From Shimia_B sp038525525 (GTDB lineage Bacteria; Pseudomonadota; Alphaproteobacteria; Rhodobacterales; Rhodobacteraceae), in assembly GCA_038525525.1 (NCBI GenBank), contig JBCBHO010000005.1, positions 124,001 through 188,000 on the forward strand: a stretch of DNA of 64,000 nucleotides, written 5' to 3'. The position numbers and the translations under genes are program-made. Below, piece by piece: positions 42,224-50,843 of this stretch. The notes under the pieces are model-generated. The model was not told the origin of the DNA. It searched no databases and was given only the letters and a program-made list of their open reading frames with translations. The number at the start of each line of letters is the position of its first letter. Position 1 is the first letter of the stretch.

Positions 42224-42985
42224 ATGGCACGTCGGAAGAAGATCTACGAAGGCAAGGCCAAGATCCTCTACGAAGGCCCCGAACCGGGCACCATCGTCCA
42301 GTACTTCAAGGACGACGCCACCGCCTTCAATGCCGAGAAATCAGCGGTGATCGAGGGCAAGGGCGTGCTCAATAACCGGCTCAGCGAGTATTTCATGACC
42401 GGGCTCAACAGCGTGGGCGTCCCCACGCATTTCCTGAAGCGCCTGAACATGCGCGAGCAGATGGTGCGCGCCGCGGAGATCATCCCGCTTGAAGTGATTG
42501 TCCGCAATTTCGCGGCGGGCAGCCTCTCCAAGCGGCTCGGGCTCGAGGAAGGCAGCGCCCTGCCCCGCCCGATCATCGAATTCTGCCTGAAGGACGATGC
42601 CCTGGGCGATCCGCTCGTGGCCGAGGAGCACATCATCGCGTTCGGCTGGGCCTCCCAGCAGGACCTCGACGACATGGTCGCGCTCGCCCTCCGCGTCAAC
42701 GACTTCATGTCCGGCGTCATGTACGGCGTGGGCATCCGCCTCGCGGACTTCAAGATCGAGATCGGCCGGGTCTGGGAAGGTGATTTCCAACGCCTGATCG
42801 TGGCCGACGAGATCAGCCCCGACAGCTGCCGCCTCTGGGACATGGAGACTGGCGAAAAGCTCGACAAGGACGTCTTCCGCCGCGACCTCGGCTCGCTCAC
42901 GGACGCCTATACCGAGGTCGCCAAGCGGCTCGGCGTCTTGCCGGCCAACGCGATGCCCATGACCAAGCCCACGCTTGTGAACTGA
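42224..42985 (+). CDS. purC: Phosphoribosylaminoimidazole-succinocarboxamide synthase
   Basis: 253-aa SAICAR synthase of purine biosynthesis, which joins CAIR and aspartate using ATP. Landmarks are RRKKIYEGKAKILYEGPEPG, FKDDATAFNAEKSAVIEGKG, LEVIVRNFAAGSLSKRLGLE and LADFKIEIGRVWEGDFQRLI, then VADEISPDSCRLWDMETGEK and LDKDVFRRDLGSLTDAY. The length is standard for the short bacterial form. purS and purQ follow, so these are consecutive genes of one purine pathway operon. Confidence 0.96.
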   Translation: MARRKKIYEGKAKILYEGPEPGTIVQYFKDDATAFNAEKSAVIEGKGVLNNRLSEYFMTGLNSVGVPTHFLKRLNMREQMVRAAEIIPLEVIVRNFAAGSLSKRLGLEEGSALPRPIIEFCLKDDALGDPLVAEEHIIAFGWASQQDLDDMVALALRVNDFMSGVMYGVGIRLADFKIEIGRVWEGDFQRLIVADEISPDSCRLWDMETGEKLDKDVFRRDLGSLTDAYTEVAKRLGVLPANAMPMTKPTLVN

Positions 42986-43031
42986 GCCTTCCAAAAGCCT
43001 TCCGGGGCCCGCGACGATCTAAGGGGGAGCC

Positions 43032-43265
43032 ATGCGCGCCGTTGTTACCGTTTCACTGAAGACCGGGGTGCTCGATCCGCAGGGCGAGGCGATCAAGTCC
43101 GCTCTGGGCTCCATGGGGTTCGCCGGGGTGGAAGGCGTGCGCCAGGGCAAGGTGATCGAGCTCGATCTCGCCGAGGGGACCACCGAGGCAGAGGTCACCG
43201 AGATGTGCGAGAAGCTTCTCGCCAACACCGTCATCGAAAGCTACCGCGTCGAGATCGCGCCGTGA
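43032..43265 (+). CDS. purS: Phosphoribosylformylglycinamidine synthase subunit PurS
   Basis: 77-aa small subunit of FGAM synthase: RAVVTVSLKTGVLDPQGEAI, KSALGSMGFAGVEGVRQGKV and CEKLLANTVIESYRVEI. It bridges PurQ and PurL. It starts 46 bases after purC and its stop overlaps the purQ start (GTGA). Confidence 0.95.
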   Translation: MRAVVTVSLKTGVLDPQGEAIKSALGSMGFAGVEGVRQGKVIELDLAEGTTEAEVTEMCEKLLANTVIESYRVEIAP

Positions 43266-43930
43266 AAGCGGCGGTCCTCGTTTTCCCCGGATCGAACTGC
43301 GACCGCGACATGGCCGTGGCCCTGCGTGACGCAGGCGCAGATGTCACCATGGTCTGGCACAAGGAGAGCGCGCTCCCCGGCGGGCTCGATCTCGTGGCTG
43401 TGCCGGGCGGGTTTTCCTTTGGCGACTACCTGCGCTGCGGCGCGATCGCGGCCCAGTCTCCTATCTGCCGTGAGCTCCGCGCCCACGTGGATCGGGGCGG
43501 CTATGCGCTCGGCGTGTGCAACGGGTTCCAGGTCCTGACGGAAACGCGCATCCTGCCCGGCGCCCTCGTGCAGAACGCCAGCACGAAGTTCATCTGCAAG
43601 ACGGTGACGCTCCGGGTGGAGACCGCCGAGAGCGCCTTCACCTCCGCCTACGGCGCGGGCACGGAGATCGACATCCCCGTGGCGCATCATGAGGGCAATT
43701 ACCGGATCGACGAGGCCGGCCTCGCCGCGCTCAAGGGGGAGGACCGCGTGGCGTTTCGCTATGCCGCGACGCCCAACGGCGCCATCGACGATATCGCAGG
43801 CGTTCTCAGCGAGAACCGGCGGGTCCTCGGCATGATGCCCCATCCGGAACGCGCCGCCGACCCGGCCCTCGGCCTCACGGACGGTGCCGCGCTCTTTAAA
43901 TCACTGGCAGAGGCGCTCGTGGCGGCGTAG
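43262..43930 (+). CDS. purQ: Phosphoribosylformylglycinamidine synthase subunit PurQ (glutaminase)
   Basis: 222-aa class I glutamine amidotransferase that supplies ammonia to PurL. The GTG start at 43262 overlaps purS. Motifs are KAAVLVFPGSNCDRDMAVAL, VPGGFSFGDYLRCGAIAAQS, the nucleophile loop YALGVCNGFQVLTETRILPG with the catalytic Cys, and the His/Glu pair in LGMMPHPERAADPALG. purL is not in the window; the next gene is dctB. Confidence 0.95.
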   Translation: MKAAVLVFPGSNCDRDMAVALRDAGADVTMVWHKESALPGGLDLVAVPGGFSFGDYLRCGAIAAQSPICRELRAHVDRGGYALGVCNGFQVLTETRILPGALVQNASTKFICKTVTLRVETAESAFTSAYGAGTEIDIPVAHHEGNYRIDEAGLAALKGEDRVAFRYAATPNGAIDDIAGVLSENRRVLGMMPHPERAADPALGLTDGAALFKSLAEALVAA

Positions 43931-43939
43931 TTTTGCGCC

Positions 43940-45706
43940 ATGGCCGAAGAGCTATCGCATAGGCGTCAACGCGACTGGAACATGCGCATCGCGCTCGGCG
44001 TGCTCGTGCTGCTTGCCGCGGCGGTCATCTACGTCACCAACATCCTGCTGACCGAGCGGTTCACGGAAAGCACGCGCCAGCGGGCCCAGCTGCGCCTCGC
44101 CCTCTATTCCGGCAACCTGACAAGCGAGGTCCAGCGCGCGCAGATCGTGCCGCAATTCCTGGCGCGCGACCCCGCGCTCATCGGCGCACTCAACTCAGGC
44201 GACTTCCAGCAGACCTCCCAGCGGCTTCTGAGCTTTGCCGAGGAAACCAATCTCCGAGGGATACTCCTTCTGGACAGCGAGGGCCGCGTCGTGGCGGCTT
44301 CCGACCGCGGGCGCCTCGGCGAGGATCTGAGCGCCTACCCCTTCTTCACCGAGGGCCTGCAAGCCGAGGACACGGTCTTCACGGGCAACGCGCCGGAGGG
44401 AGAGCCCATAGACTTCACCTATTCCCGGCGCATCTCCATCGGTCCCGAGGCGCTCGGCGTGATCGTGGTGGAAATGGACCTGCGGAAGTTCGAGCGCTCC
44501 TGGGCTGCCATCGCCGATGCCGTGCTCGTCACCAATGACGAAGGCACGATCATCCTGACGACGGACAACAGCTGGCGCGGGCTGACGGAGACTGAAGCGC
44601 TCGAGGTACGCGACGTGCCCACCTCCATCGAACGGGCGCTGCGCGCCACCTCCGATTGGACGGCGCTCCCGATCGACGCCTATATCCGCGGCCGCGCGGT
44701 CATGCGGCAGGAAATCCGGGTGCCGTTTCAGGGGTGGAGCATGACGAGCTTCACGACCTACGCGAGCGTGCGGCAGCGGGTGAACACGGTGCTCGCCCTC
44801 GAGATTATGGGATTCGCGATCCTCCTCGCGGCGGCGTTCTATTTCCTGAACCGGCGCACGACGGTCCGGCTGCGCTTCTTCCAGCGTGATGCGGCAGAAC
44901 TCCGCCAGTTGAACCAGCGGCTGCAGCGGGAAATCGCCGAGCGCCAGAAGGCGGAAAAGAGCCTCGAAGTGGCCGAACAGACCCTCGCCCAGAGCTCCAA
45001 GCTCGCGGCCATGGGGGAGATGTCGGCGAGCGTCAGCCACGAGCTGAACCAGCCCCTCGCGGCCATGAAGACCTACCTCGCCGGGGCCAAGCTCCTCCTC
45101 CAGAGAAAGCGCCCCGAAGAGGCGCTGAGTTCTTTCCAGCGGATCGACGATCTCATTACGCGCATGGGCGCGATCACGCGGCAGCTCAAGTCCTACGCGC
45201 GGAAGGGCTCCGAAGCCTTTGAGCCCATTGAAATAAAGGCTTCCGTGAGCGCCGCACTCGAGATGATGGAGCCGCAATTGCGCCGTCAGAACGTCCGCGT
45301 GACGAAAACCGTGCCCACCGAGGCGGTCTACCTTCTGGGGGATCGCATCCGTCTCGAGCAGGTCATCATCAACCTCATCCGCAACGCTCTCGACGCCATG
45401 AAAGGCACCTCCGAGCCCGCTCTCGATATCCTGCTCGCTGCCGGGGAGGATGTGGTGCTCACCGTGCGCGACAACGGCTCGGGCATCGAGGACCTCGAGG
45501 CCCTTTTCGAGCCCTTCTACACCACCAAGGCCGCTGGCGACGGCGTGGGGCTGGGGCTTGCGATCTCGTCATCCATCGTCAACGACTTGGGCGGGCGGCT
45601 CACTGCCCGGAACGCAGAGTCCGGCGGCGCCGTCTTCATGCTCACGCTCCCCCTCCTTCGCGAGGACGCCGTGGGCGCGAGGCAGAGCACGGAGGCCGCG
45701 GAATAG
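43940..45706 (+). CDS. dctB: C4-dicarboxylate sensor histidine kinase DctB
   Basis: 588-aa membrane sensor. Helix one (RIALGVLVLLAAAVIYVTNI) and helix two (ALEIMGFAILLAAAFYFLNR, about residues 290-310) enclose a periplasmic double-Cache domain that binds dicarboxylates. A coiled coil (QLNQRLQREIAERQKAEKSL) leads to the kinase core. The phosphorylated His is in MSASVSHELNQPLAAMKTYL. The N box reads LEQVIINLIRNALDAMKG, and the G boxes are RDNGSGIEDLEALFEPF and GVGLGLAISSSIVNDLGG. It probably controls TRAP-type dicarboxylate uptake through DctD, whose gene follows two bases later. The TRAP genes are not here. Confidence 0.9.
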   Translation: MAEELSHRRQRDWNMRIALGVLVLLAAAVIYVTNILLTERFTESTRQRAQLRLALYSGNLTSEVQRAQIVPQFLARDPALIGALNSGDFQQTSQRLLSFAEETNLRGILLLDSEGRVVAASDRGRLGEDLSAYPFFTEGLQAEDTVFTGNAPEGEPIDFTYSRRISIGPEALGVIVVEMDLRKFERSWAAIADAVLVTNDEGTIILTTDNSWRGLTETEALEVRDVPTSIERALRATSDWTALPIDAYIRGRAVMRQEIRVPFQGWSMTSFTTYASVRQRVNTVLALEIMGFAILLAAAFYFLNRRTTVRLRFFQRDAAELRQLNQRLQREIAERQKAEKSLEVAEQTLAQSSKLAAMGEMSASVSHELNQPLAAMKTYLAGAKLLLQRKRPEEALSSFQRIDDLITRMGAITRQLKSYARKGSEAFEPIEIKASVSAALEMMEPQLRRQNVRVTKTVPTEAVYLLGDRIRLEQVIINLIRNALDAMKGTSEPALDILLAAGEDVVLTVRDNGSGIEDLEALFEPFYTTKAAGDGVGLGLAISSSIVNDLGGRLTARNAESGGAVFMLTLPLLREDAVGARQSTEAAE

Positions 45707-45707
45707 G

Positions 45708-47042
45708 ATGGCTCAAGCGATGAAGATCGCCATCGTCGACGACGAACAAGACATGCGACAGTCGATCAGCCAGTGGCTGGCGCTCAGCGGATTTGACACC
45801 GAGACCTACGCCACGGCGGAGGATGCGCTCCGCAAGCTCGGCCCCGACTACCCCGGCGTCGTGGTGAGCGATATCCGCATGCCGGGGATGGACGGCATGC
45901 AATTCCTCAAGCGCCTCATGGGCGTGGACAGCGCGTTGCCCGTCATCATGATCACAGGCCACGGCGATGTGCCCATGGCGGTGGAAGCCATGCGCGTGGG
46001 GGCGTTCGATTTCCTTGAGAAGCCGTTCAACCCCGACCGGATGACCGAACTCGCCAAGCGCGCCACCCAGAGACGCCGCATGACGCTGGACAGCCGCGCG
46101 CTCCGCAAGGAGCTTTCAGATGGCGGCGCGCTCATGAAGAAGCTCATCGGCGCGAGCCCGGTCATGGAGCGGCTCAAGGAGGACATCCTCGATCTCGGCC
46201 AGGCCGACGGGCACGTCCTCATCGACGGCGAGACCGGCACTGGCAAGACGCTTGTGGCCCATGCGCTTCACGCCGTGGGCAGCCGGGCCTCCAAGAAGTT
46301 CATCCTCGTATCCTGCGCCGCGCAGGACGAGGAGACAGTGGCCAAGATGCTCTTTGGCCCGGCCGACGACGCGGGCGCGCAGCCGCTCATGGAGGCGGCC
46401 CGGGGCGGGACACTCGTGCTGGAGGATATCGAGGCGCTGAGCCCCGCGCTGCAGACCCGCCTCCTCGCCGCGATCGACGCGCAAGGTACGCCCGCGGAGA
46501 CCCGCATCATCGCCATCTCCAACCTGCAGGAGCAGGGCAAGAGCTGCGAGGACGTGCTGCGCGCCGATCTCTTCTACCGTCTCGCCGCGCTCAGGATCAC
46601 CGTGCCCCCCCTGCGCCAGCGGGGCGAAGATATCCTCATACTCTTCACCCGCCTCTCCGACGATTTCGCGGAAGAATACGGCTGCGACGCGCCAGAGGTC
46701 ACCGCGCAGGAGGCCGCGCAGCTCCTGCAGGCGCCATGGCCCGGTAACGTGCGCCAGCTCATCAACGTGGCCGAGCGCGCCGTCCTGCAAAACCGCCGCG
46801 GCTCCGGCACCATCGCGTCGCTCCTGATGACGGATGCCGAGCAGGAGCGCCCGGTGATGACGACCGAGGGCAAGCCGCTCAAGGAATATGTTGAAGCCTT
46901 CGAGCGCATGCTCATCGACAACACCATGCGCCGCCACAAGGGCTCCATTGCCTCGGTGATGGACGAGCTATGCCTGCCGAGACGGACACTGAACGAGAAG
47001 ATGGCCAAGTACGGCCTTCAAAGATCGGATTATCTTGGCTGA
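45708..47042 (+). CDS. dctD: NtrC-family response regulator DctD lacking the GAFTGA motif
   Basis: 444-aa regulator. The receiver domain (KIAIVDDEQDMRQSISQWLA) has its phospho-Asp in VVVSDIRMPGMDGMQFLKRL. The AAA+ domain has Walker A GETGTGKTLVAHALHAVG, Walker B GGTLVLEDIEALSPALQ, and the arginine-finger stretch RADLFYRLAALRITVPPLRQ. The C-terminal Fis-type helix-turn-helix is SIASVMDELCLPRRTLNEKM. The loop that should carry GAFTGA, the sigma-54 contact, is shortened and reads LFGPADDAGAQPLMEAARGG. Such variants, as in some rhodobacterial NtrC proteins, may work with sigma-70 instead. It is coupled to dctB. Confidence 0.88.
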   Translation: MAQAMKIAIVDDEQDMRQSISQWLALSGFDTETYATAEDALRKLGPDYPGVVVSDIRMPGMDGMQFLKRLMGVDSALPVIMITGHGDVPMAVEAMRVGAFDFLEKPFNPDRMTELAKRATQRRRMTLDSRALRKELSDGGALMKKLIGASPVMERLKEDILDLGQADGHVLIDGETGTGKTLVAHALHAVGSRASKKFILVSCAAQDEETVAKMLFGPADDAGAQPLMEAARGGTLVLEDIEALSPALQTRLLAAIDAQGTPAETRIIAISNLQEQGKSCEDVLRADLFYRLAALRITVPPLRQRGEDILILFTRLSDDFAEEYGCDAPEVTAQEAAQLLQAPWPGNVRQLINVAERAVLQNRRGSGTIASLLMTDAEQERPVMTTEGKPLKEYVEAFERMLIDNTMRRHKGSIASVMDELCLPRRTLNEKMAKYGLQRSDYLG

Positions 47043-47703
47043 CATCAAAGGCGTGCTGTTCGACATGGACGGCCTCCTCCTCGACACAGAGCGCCTCGGG
47101 CAGGACGCCTTCGTGGACGCGACCGCGCCCATGGGCATCCCCGAGGCCAAGGCGCGGCACGCGTTTCTCTTCATGATCGGCGGCAATGCGGAAGCCAACC
47201 ACGCCGCGCTGGCCCGCGAATTGCCGGAGGCCGACCCGCAGGTCTTGCGCCGCGACTGGGTCGACGCGTTCGAGGCGCGTGTGGCCAAGGGCGTGCCCCT
47301 CAGGCCCACGGCCTGGGACACGGTGAGCGCGCTTCACGCGCGCTTCCCCCTCGTCGTCGTGACCTCCTCCATTCGCCGGCACGCGGAGCACAATCTCGCG
47401 GCCACGGGGCTCGACCAATTCTTCCAGAGTGTCGTGACCGCCGAGGATGTCACCGGAATGAAGCCCGACCCGGAGCCCTACCGGACGGGCGCCGCGCGCC
47501 TAGGGCTGGATCCACGGGACTGCGGCGCGTTCGAGGACAGTGACGTGGGCATCACCGCGGCCATGGGCGCGGGATGCCAGGCCGTGCAGATCCCGGATCT
47601 GCGTCCGCCCGACCGCCCCCTGCCCGCCCTCGGGCAGCGCACGGCGCGCACGCTCGCGGAGGGTGCGGCCCTTCTCGGCCTGCTGCCGGTCCGCGCGGCC
47701 TAG
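47035..47703 (+). CDS. HAD-superfamily phosphatase (beta-phosphoglucomutase-like)
   Basis: 222-aa hydrolase with all four HAD motifs: the nucleophile Asp in VLFDMDGLLLDTERLG, Thr/Ser in FPLVVVTSSIRRHAEHN, Lys in AEDVTGMKPDPEPYRTGAA, and the acidic pair in CGAFEDSDVGITAAMGAG. The cap helix region begins ERLGQDAFVDA. The TTG start at 47035 overlaps the dctD stop. Substrates in this subfamily include phosphoglycolate and sugar phosphates; none can be assigned. A modest ribosome site is available inside the dctD 3' end. Confidence 0.82.
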   Translation: MADIKGVLFDMDGLLLDTERLGQDAFVDATAPMGIPEAKARHAFLFMIGGNAEANHAALARELPEADPQVLRRDWVDAFEARVAKGVPLRPTAWDTVSALHARFPLVVVTSSIRRHAEHNLAATGLDQFFQSVVTAEDVTGMKPDPEPYRTGAARLGLDPRDCGAFEDSDVGITAAMGAGCQAVQIPDLRPPDRPLPALGQRTARTLAEGAALLGLLPVRAA

Positions 47704-48139
47704 GCCGCGGCGCGCGCGGGCCGGAAATAAGATTGCCATTGGACGACCCGTACCGATATGTTGGTGCAAGGGGCGCGTGCATCGCGCCTCTCTAGGGATT
47801 TTCCGGCGACGCAGTTCACGGCCAACGGGCCGGACGCGACACCGGTCACAAGACGACCCTGCCCCAGGCGGGGGTCGAGACCTCCGGGGCCACGCGCCCC
47901 GGTCATGAATGGGCGCCGCCATCCCCAAGGTGGCGTCGGAGACGAAACGCGATGGTTCGCGCTGAACCAAACACCGCCAACAGGCGGACCCAGCTTGCAG
48001 CACCCCCCGGCCCGAGGGCCTCGGGGCGCCAAGCGGCATGTACCATCGCTCCCACCAGACATTCCCGCGGCCACCAGGCCCCACCCCTCGACACGAGAGC
48101 TTCGGGTCCCCCCGGCGCGCGCGGATGCAGTAAGGCACC
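47704..48139 (+). other. Long leader region upstream of rne
   Basis: 436 bases without a supportable gene on either strand, ending at the rne start. It contains CG-rich potential hairpins, for example GGGGCCACGCGCCCC and GGGGCGCGTGCATCGCGCCTC. In many bacteria the rne transcript has a long 5' untranslated region through which RNase E limits its own synthesis, and the length here is compatible with that. No conserved leader element could be recognised by eye. Confidence 0.45.
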
Positions 48140-50791
48140 ATGGGAAAGAAAATGCTCATCGATGCCACCCACGCGGAAGAGACCCGCGTCGTGGTGGTCG
48201 ACGGAAACAAGGTCGACGAGTTCGACTTCGAAAGCCAGAACAAGCGCCAGCTAGCCGGCAACATCTACCTCGCCAAAGTGACCCGCGTGGAGCCCTCGCT
48301 GCAGGCGGCCTTTGTCGATTACGGCGGCAACCGCCACGGCTTCCTCGCCTTCTCGGAAATTCACCCGGATTACTACCAGATTCCGGTCGCCGACCGGGAG
48401 GCGCTCCTCGCCGAAGAGCGCGCCTATGCCGAGGCGCAGCGCAAGAAGGATGAAGAGGCCGAAGAGCCGAAGCGCCGGACCCGCTCGCGGCGCAAGCCGA
48501 AAGCCTCGGAGGCCACAGACGAGGACGCCGTCACCACGGCCGAGACCGAAAGCGGCGATATCTCCGGTATGGAGACGATCGACGTCGAGGATGAGGAAGG
48601 CTCCTCGCCCATGGAGCTCGTGGGAGAGACACCGGTCGATACGCCCGCCAGCGACGACGAAGACGAGGATGGTGGCGCCGCAGACGACGCGGATGAAACG
48701 TCCGACGAGAGCGACGATGCGGAGGCAGCGGACGCCTCCGAAAAAGACGACAGCATCGAAAGCGTGGCTCAGGAGGACGATGCCGAAGAGGTGCGTCCGG
48801 TGCGCAAGCCCCGCCCGCGCCGCTACAAGATCCAGGAAGTCGTGAAGGTCCGCCAGATCCTGCTGGTGCAGGTCGTCAAGGAAGAGCGCGGCAACAAGGG
48901 CGCGGCGCTCACCACGTACCTCTCGCTCGCTGGCCGCTATTGCGTGCTCATGCCCAACACCGCCCGTGGCGGCGGCATCAGCCGCAAGATCACCAACGCC
49001 GCCGACCGCAAGAAGCTCAAGGAGATCGCCACCTCCATCGAGGTCCCCGATGGCGCGGGCCTCATCGTGCGCACCGCGGGCGCCAAGCGCACGAAGACGG
49101 AGATCAAGCGGGACTACGAGTACCTGCAGCGCCTCTGGGAGCAGATCCGGGAGCTCACGCTGCAATCGACGGCACCGGCCAAGATCTACGAGGAAGGCGA
49201 CCTCATCAAACGCTCGATCCGCGACCTCTACGGCAAGGAGATCGACGAGGTGATCGTGGAGGGCGAAGCCGGCTACCGCACCGCCAAGGACTTCATGAAG
49301 ATGATCATGCCGTCCCACGCCAAGAACGTGAAACACTACCATGACGGGCTGCCGCTTTTCGCCCGCCACCAGGTGGAAAGCTATCTCGACGGGATGTTCA
49401 ACCCGACGGTGCAGCTCCGCTCCGGCGGCTACATCGTCATCGGGATCACGGAGGCGCTCGTCGCCATCGACGTGAACTCCGGCAAGGCCACCAAGGAAGG
49501 CTCCATCGAGGACACGGCCCTCAAGACCAACATGGAGGCCGCCGAGGAGGTCGCGCGTCAGCTCCGCCTCCGCGATCTCGCGGGCCTCATCGTCATCGAC
49601 TTCATCGACATGGAAGACCGCCGCAACAACGCGAAGGTCGAGAAGGTCATGAAGGACAAGCTCAAGACCGACCGCGCGCGCATCCAGGTGGGCCGCATCT
49701 CGGGCTTCGGCCTCATGGAGATGAGCCGCCAGCGCCTGCGCCCGGGGATGCTCGAGGCCTCCACGCAGCCCTGCCCGCATTGCCACGGCACGGGCCTCAT
49801 CCGCTCGGACGACAGCATGGGTCTCACCATCCTGCGCCAGCTCGAGGAAGAGGGCACGCGGCGCCGGACGAAGGAAGTGCTCGTGCGCGCGCCTGTGAAG
49901 ATCGCCAACTTCCTGATCAACCAGAAGCGTGAATACGTCGCCCAGATCGAGGCGCGGCACGGCATGGCTGTGCGCATCGAGGCCGACCCGCACATGGTCA
50001 GCCCGGACTACGCGGTGGAGAAGTTCAAGACGGCGACCCGCGCGGTGGCGGAGGCCCCGGTCATCACGGGCGACGCCTCGTTGATGGAAGACTGGGACGA
50101 AGAAGAGACCACTGCCGAAGTAGAAGCGCCCACCCCCGAAGAGGGCGAGCAGCCGCCGAAGAAGAAGCGCCGCCGTCGGCGGCGGCGTCGCGGCGGCAGC
50201 GGCTCCAGCCAGAACGGTGATGAGCAGAATCAGTCCGAGACGACCGAGGACGCGGCAGCGCAGCCAGCGGTGGACGCACCTGCGCCCGACGCCCCGGCGG
50301 AGCCCGCAGTGGCCGAGCCCGTGGCGGCAGAGGCGCCAGCAGAGGCAAAGGCAGACGCCGAGGCCGACGCGACGGCAGAGGCCACCGCGACGGAAGACGC
50401 GCCGAAAAAGCGGACGCGGCGCTCCAGCACGCGGAAGCCACGCACCTCCAAGAAGGCGGAGGCCGAGGCAGCCGCCGATGCGGATGCCGAAGCCAAGGCC
50501 GAGCCCGCAAAGGACGCAGCCCCCGAAGCCGAAGCGCCTTCGGAGGCCGCCAGCGAGGCCCAGCCTGAAGAAGAGGCGAAGAAGCCCGCGGCAAAGCCAA
50601 GGCGGACGCGCAAGAAAGCAGCGCCAAAGCCCGCGCCCGAGCCCGCGCTCGAGGAGACGGAGGCTGCGCCTGAGGCCAAGGCCGAGACGGTCGAAGCCGA
50701 GGCCGCGGTACCGGCGGATGCCACGGCCAGCGCGGAGGCGCCTTCCGAGGACAAGCCCAAGCGCAAGGGCTGGTGGTCGCTCGGTCGCTGA
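48140..50791 (+). CDS. rne: Ribonuclease E
   Basis: 883-aa endoribonuclease and degradosome scaffold. It starts KKMLIDATHAEETRVVVVDG. The S1 RNA-binding domain (NIYLAKVTRVEPSLQAAFVD onward) is split by an acidic insertion of about 110 residues (roughly 115-225, for example SDDEDEDGGAADDADETSDE). The catalytic core follows with TARGGGISRKITNAADRKKL and VAIDVNSGKATKEGSIEDTA and the DNase I-like acidic residues in IVIDFIDMEDRRNNAKVEKV. The zinc-link motif is TQPCPHCHGTGLIRS. The C-terminal ~230 residues are Ala/Glu-rich with an Arg cluster (KKKRRRRRRRR) and end KRKGWWSLGR. Confidence 0.95.
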   Translation: MGKKMLIDATHAEETRVVVVDGNKVDEFDFESQNKRQLAGNIYLAKVTRVEPSLQAAFVDYGGNRHGFLAFSEIHPDYYQIPVADREALLAEERAYAEAQRKKDEEAEEPKRRTRSRRKPKASEATDEDAVTTAETESGDISGMETIDVEDEEGSSPMELVGETPVDTPASDDEDEDGGAADDADETSDESDDAEAADASEKDDSIESVAQEDDAEEVRPVRKPRPRRYKIQEVVKVRQILLVQVVKEERGNKGAALTTYLSLAGRYCVLMPNTARGGGISRKITNAADRKKLKEIATSIEVPDGAGLIVRTAGAKRTKTEIKRDYEYLQRLWEQIRELTLQSTAPAKIYEEGDLIKRSIRDLYGKEIDEVIVEGEAGYRTAKDFMKMIMPSHAKNVKHYHDGLPLFARHQVESYLDGMFNPTVQLRSGGYIVIGITEALVAIDVNSGKATKEGSIEDTALKTNMEAAEEVARQLRLRDLAGLIVIDFIDMEDRRNNAKVEKVMKDKLKTDRARIQVGRISGFGLMEMSRQRLRPGMLEASTQPCPHCHGTGLIRSDDSMGLTILRQLEEEGTRRRTKEVLVRAPVKIANFLINQKREYVAQIEARHGMAVRIEADPHMVSPDYAVEKFKTATRAVAEAPVITGDASLMEDWDEEETTAEVEAPTPEEGEQPPKKKRRRRRRRRGGSGSSQNGDEQNQSETTEDAAAQPAVDAPAPDAPAEPAVAEPVAAEAPAEAKADAEADATAEATATEDAPKKRTRRSSTRKPRTSKKAEAEAAADADAEAKAEPAKDAAPEAEAPSEAASEAQPEEEAKKPAAKPRRTRKKAAPKPAPEPALEETEAAPEAKAETVEAEAAVPADATASAEAPSEDKPKRKGWWSLGR

Positions 50792-50799
50792 CACGGAAC

Positions 50800-50838
50800 G
50801 CGCCATGGCGACACGCATGTCGCATGTCGCCGTGGCGC
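50800..50838. terminator. Bidirectional hairpin between rne and the radical-SAM gene
   Basis: GCGCCATGGCGACA (50800-50813), an 11-base loop and TGTCGCCGTGGCGC (50825-50838) form a 14-bp stem with one G-U pair. It lies between convergent genes, nine bases after the rne stop. Flanking T-runs are weak (CTCCCCTC), so termination efficiency is uncertain, but position and stem strength fit a shared 3' end. Confidence 0.6.
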
Positions 50839-50843
50839 TCCCC

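Noticed and set aside
47500..48264. Minus-strand frame across the rne leader
   Set aside because: Low-complexity composition and overlap with the HAD gene and rne; treated as non-coding leader.
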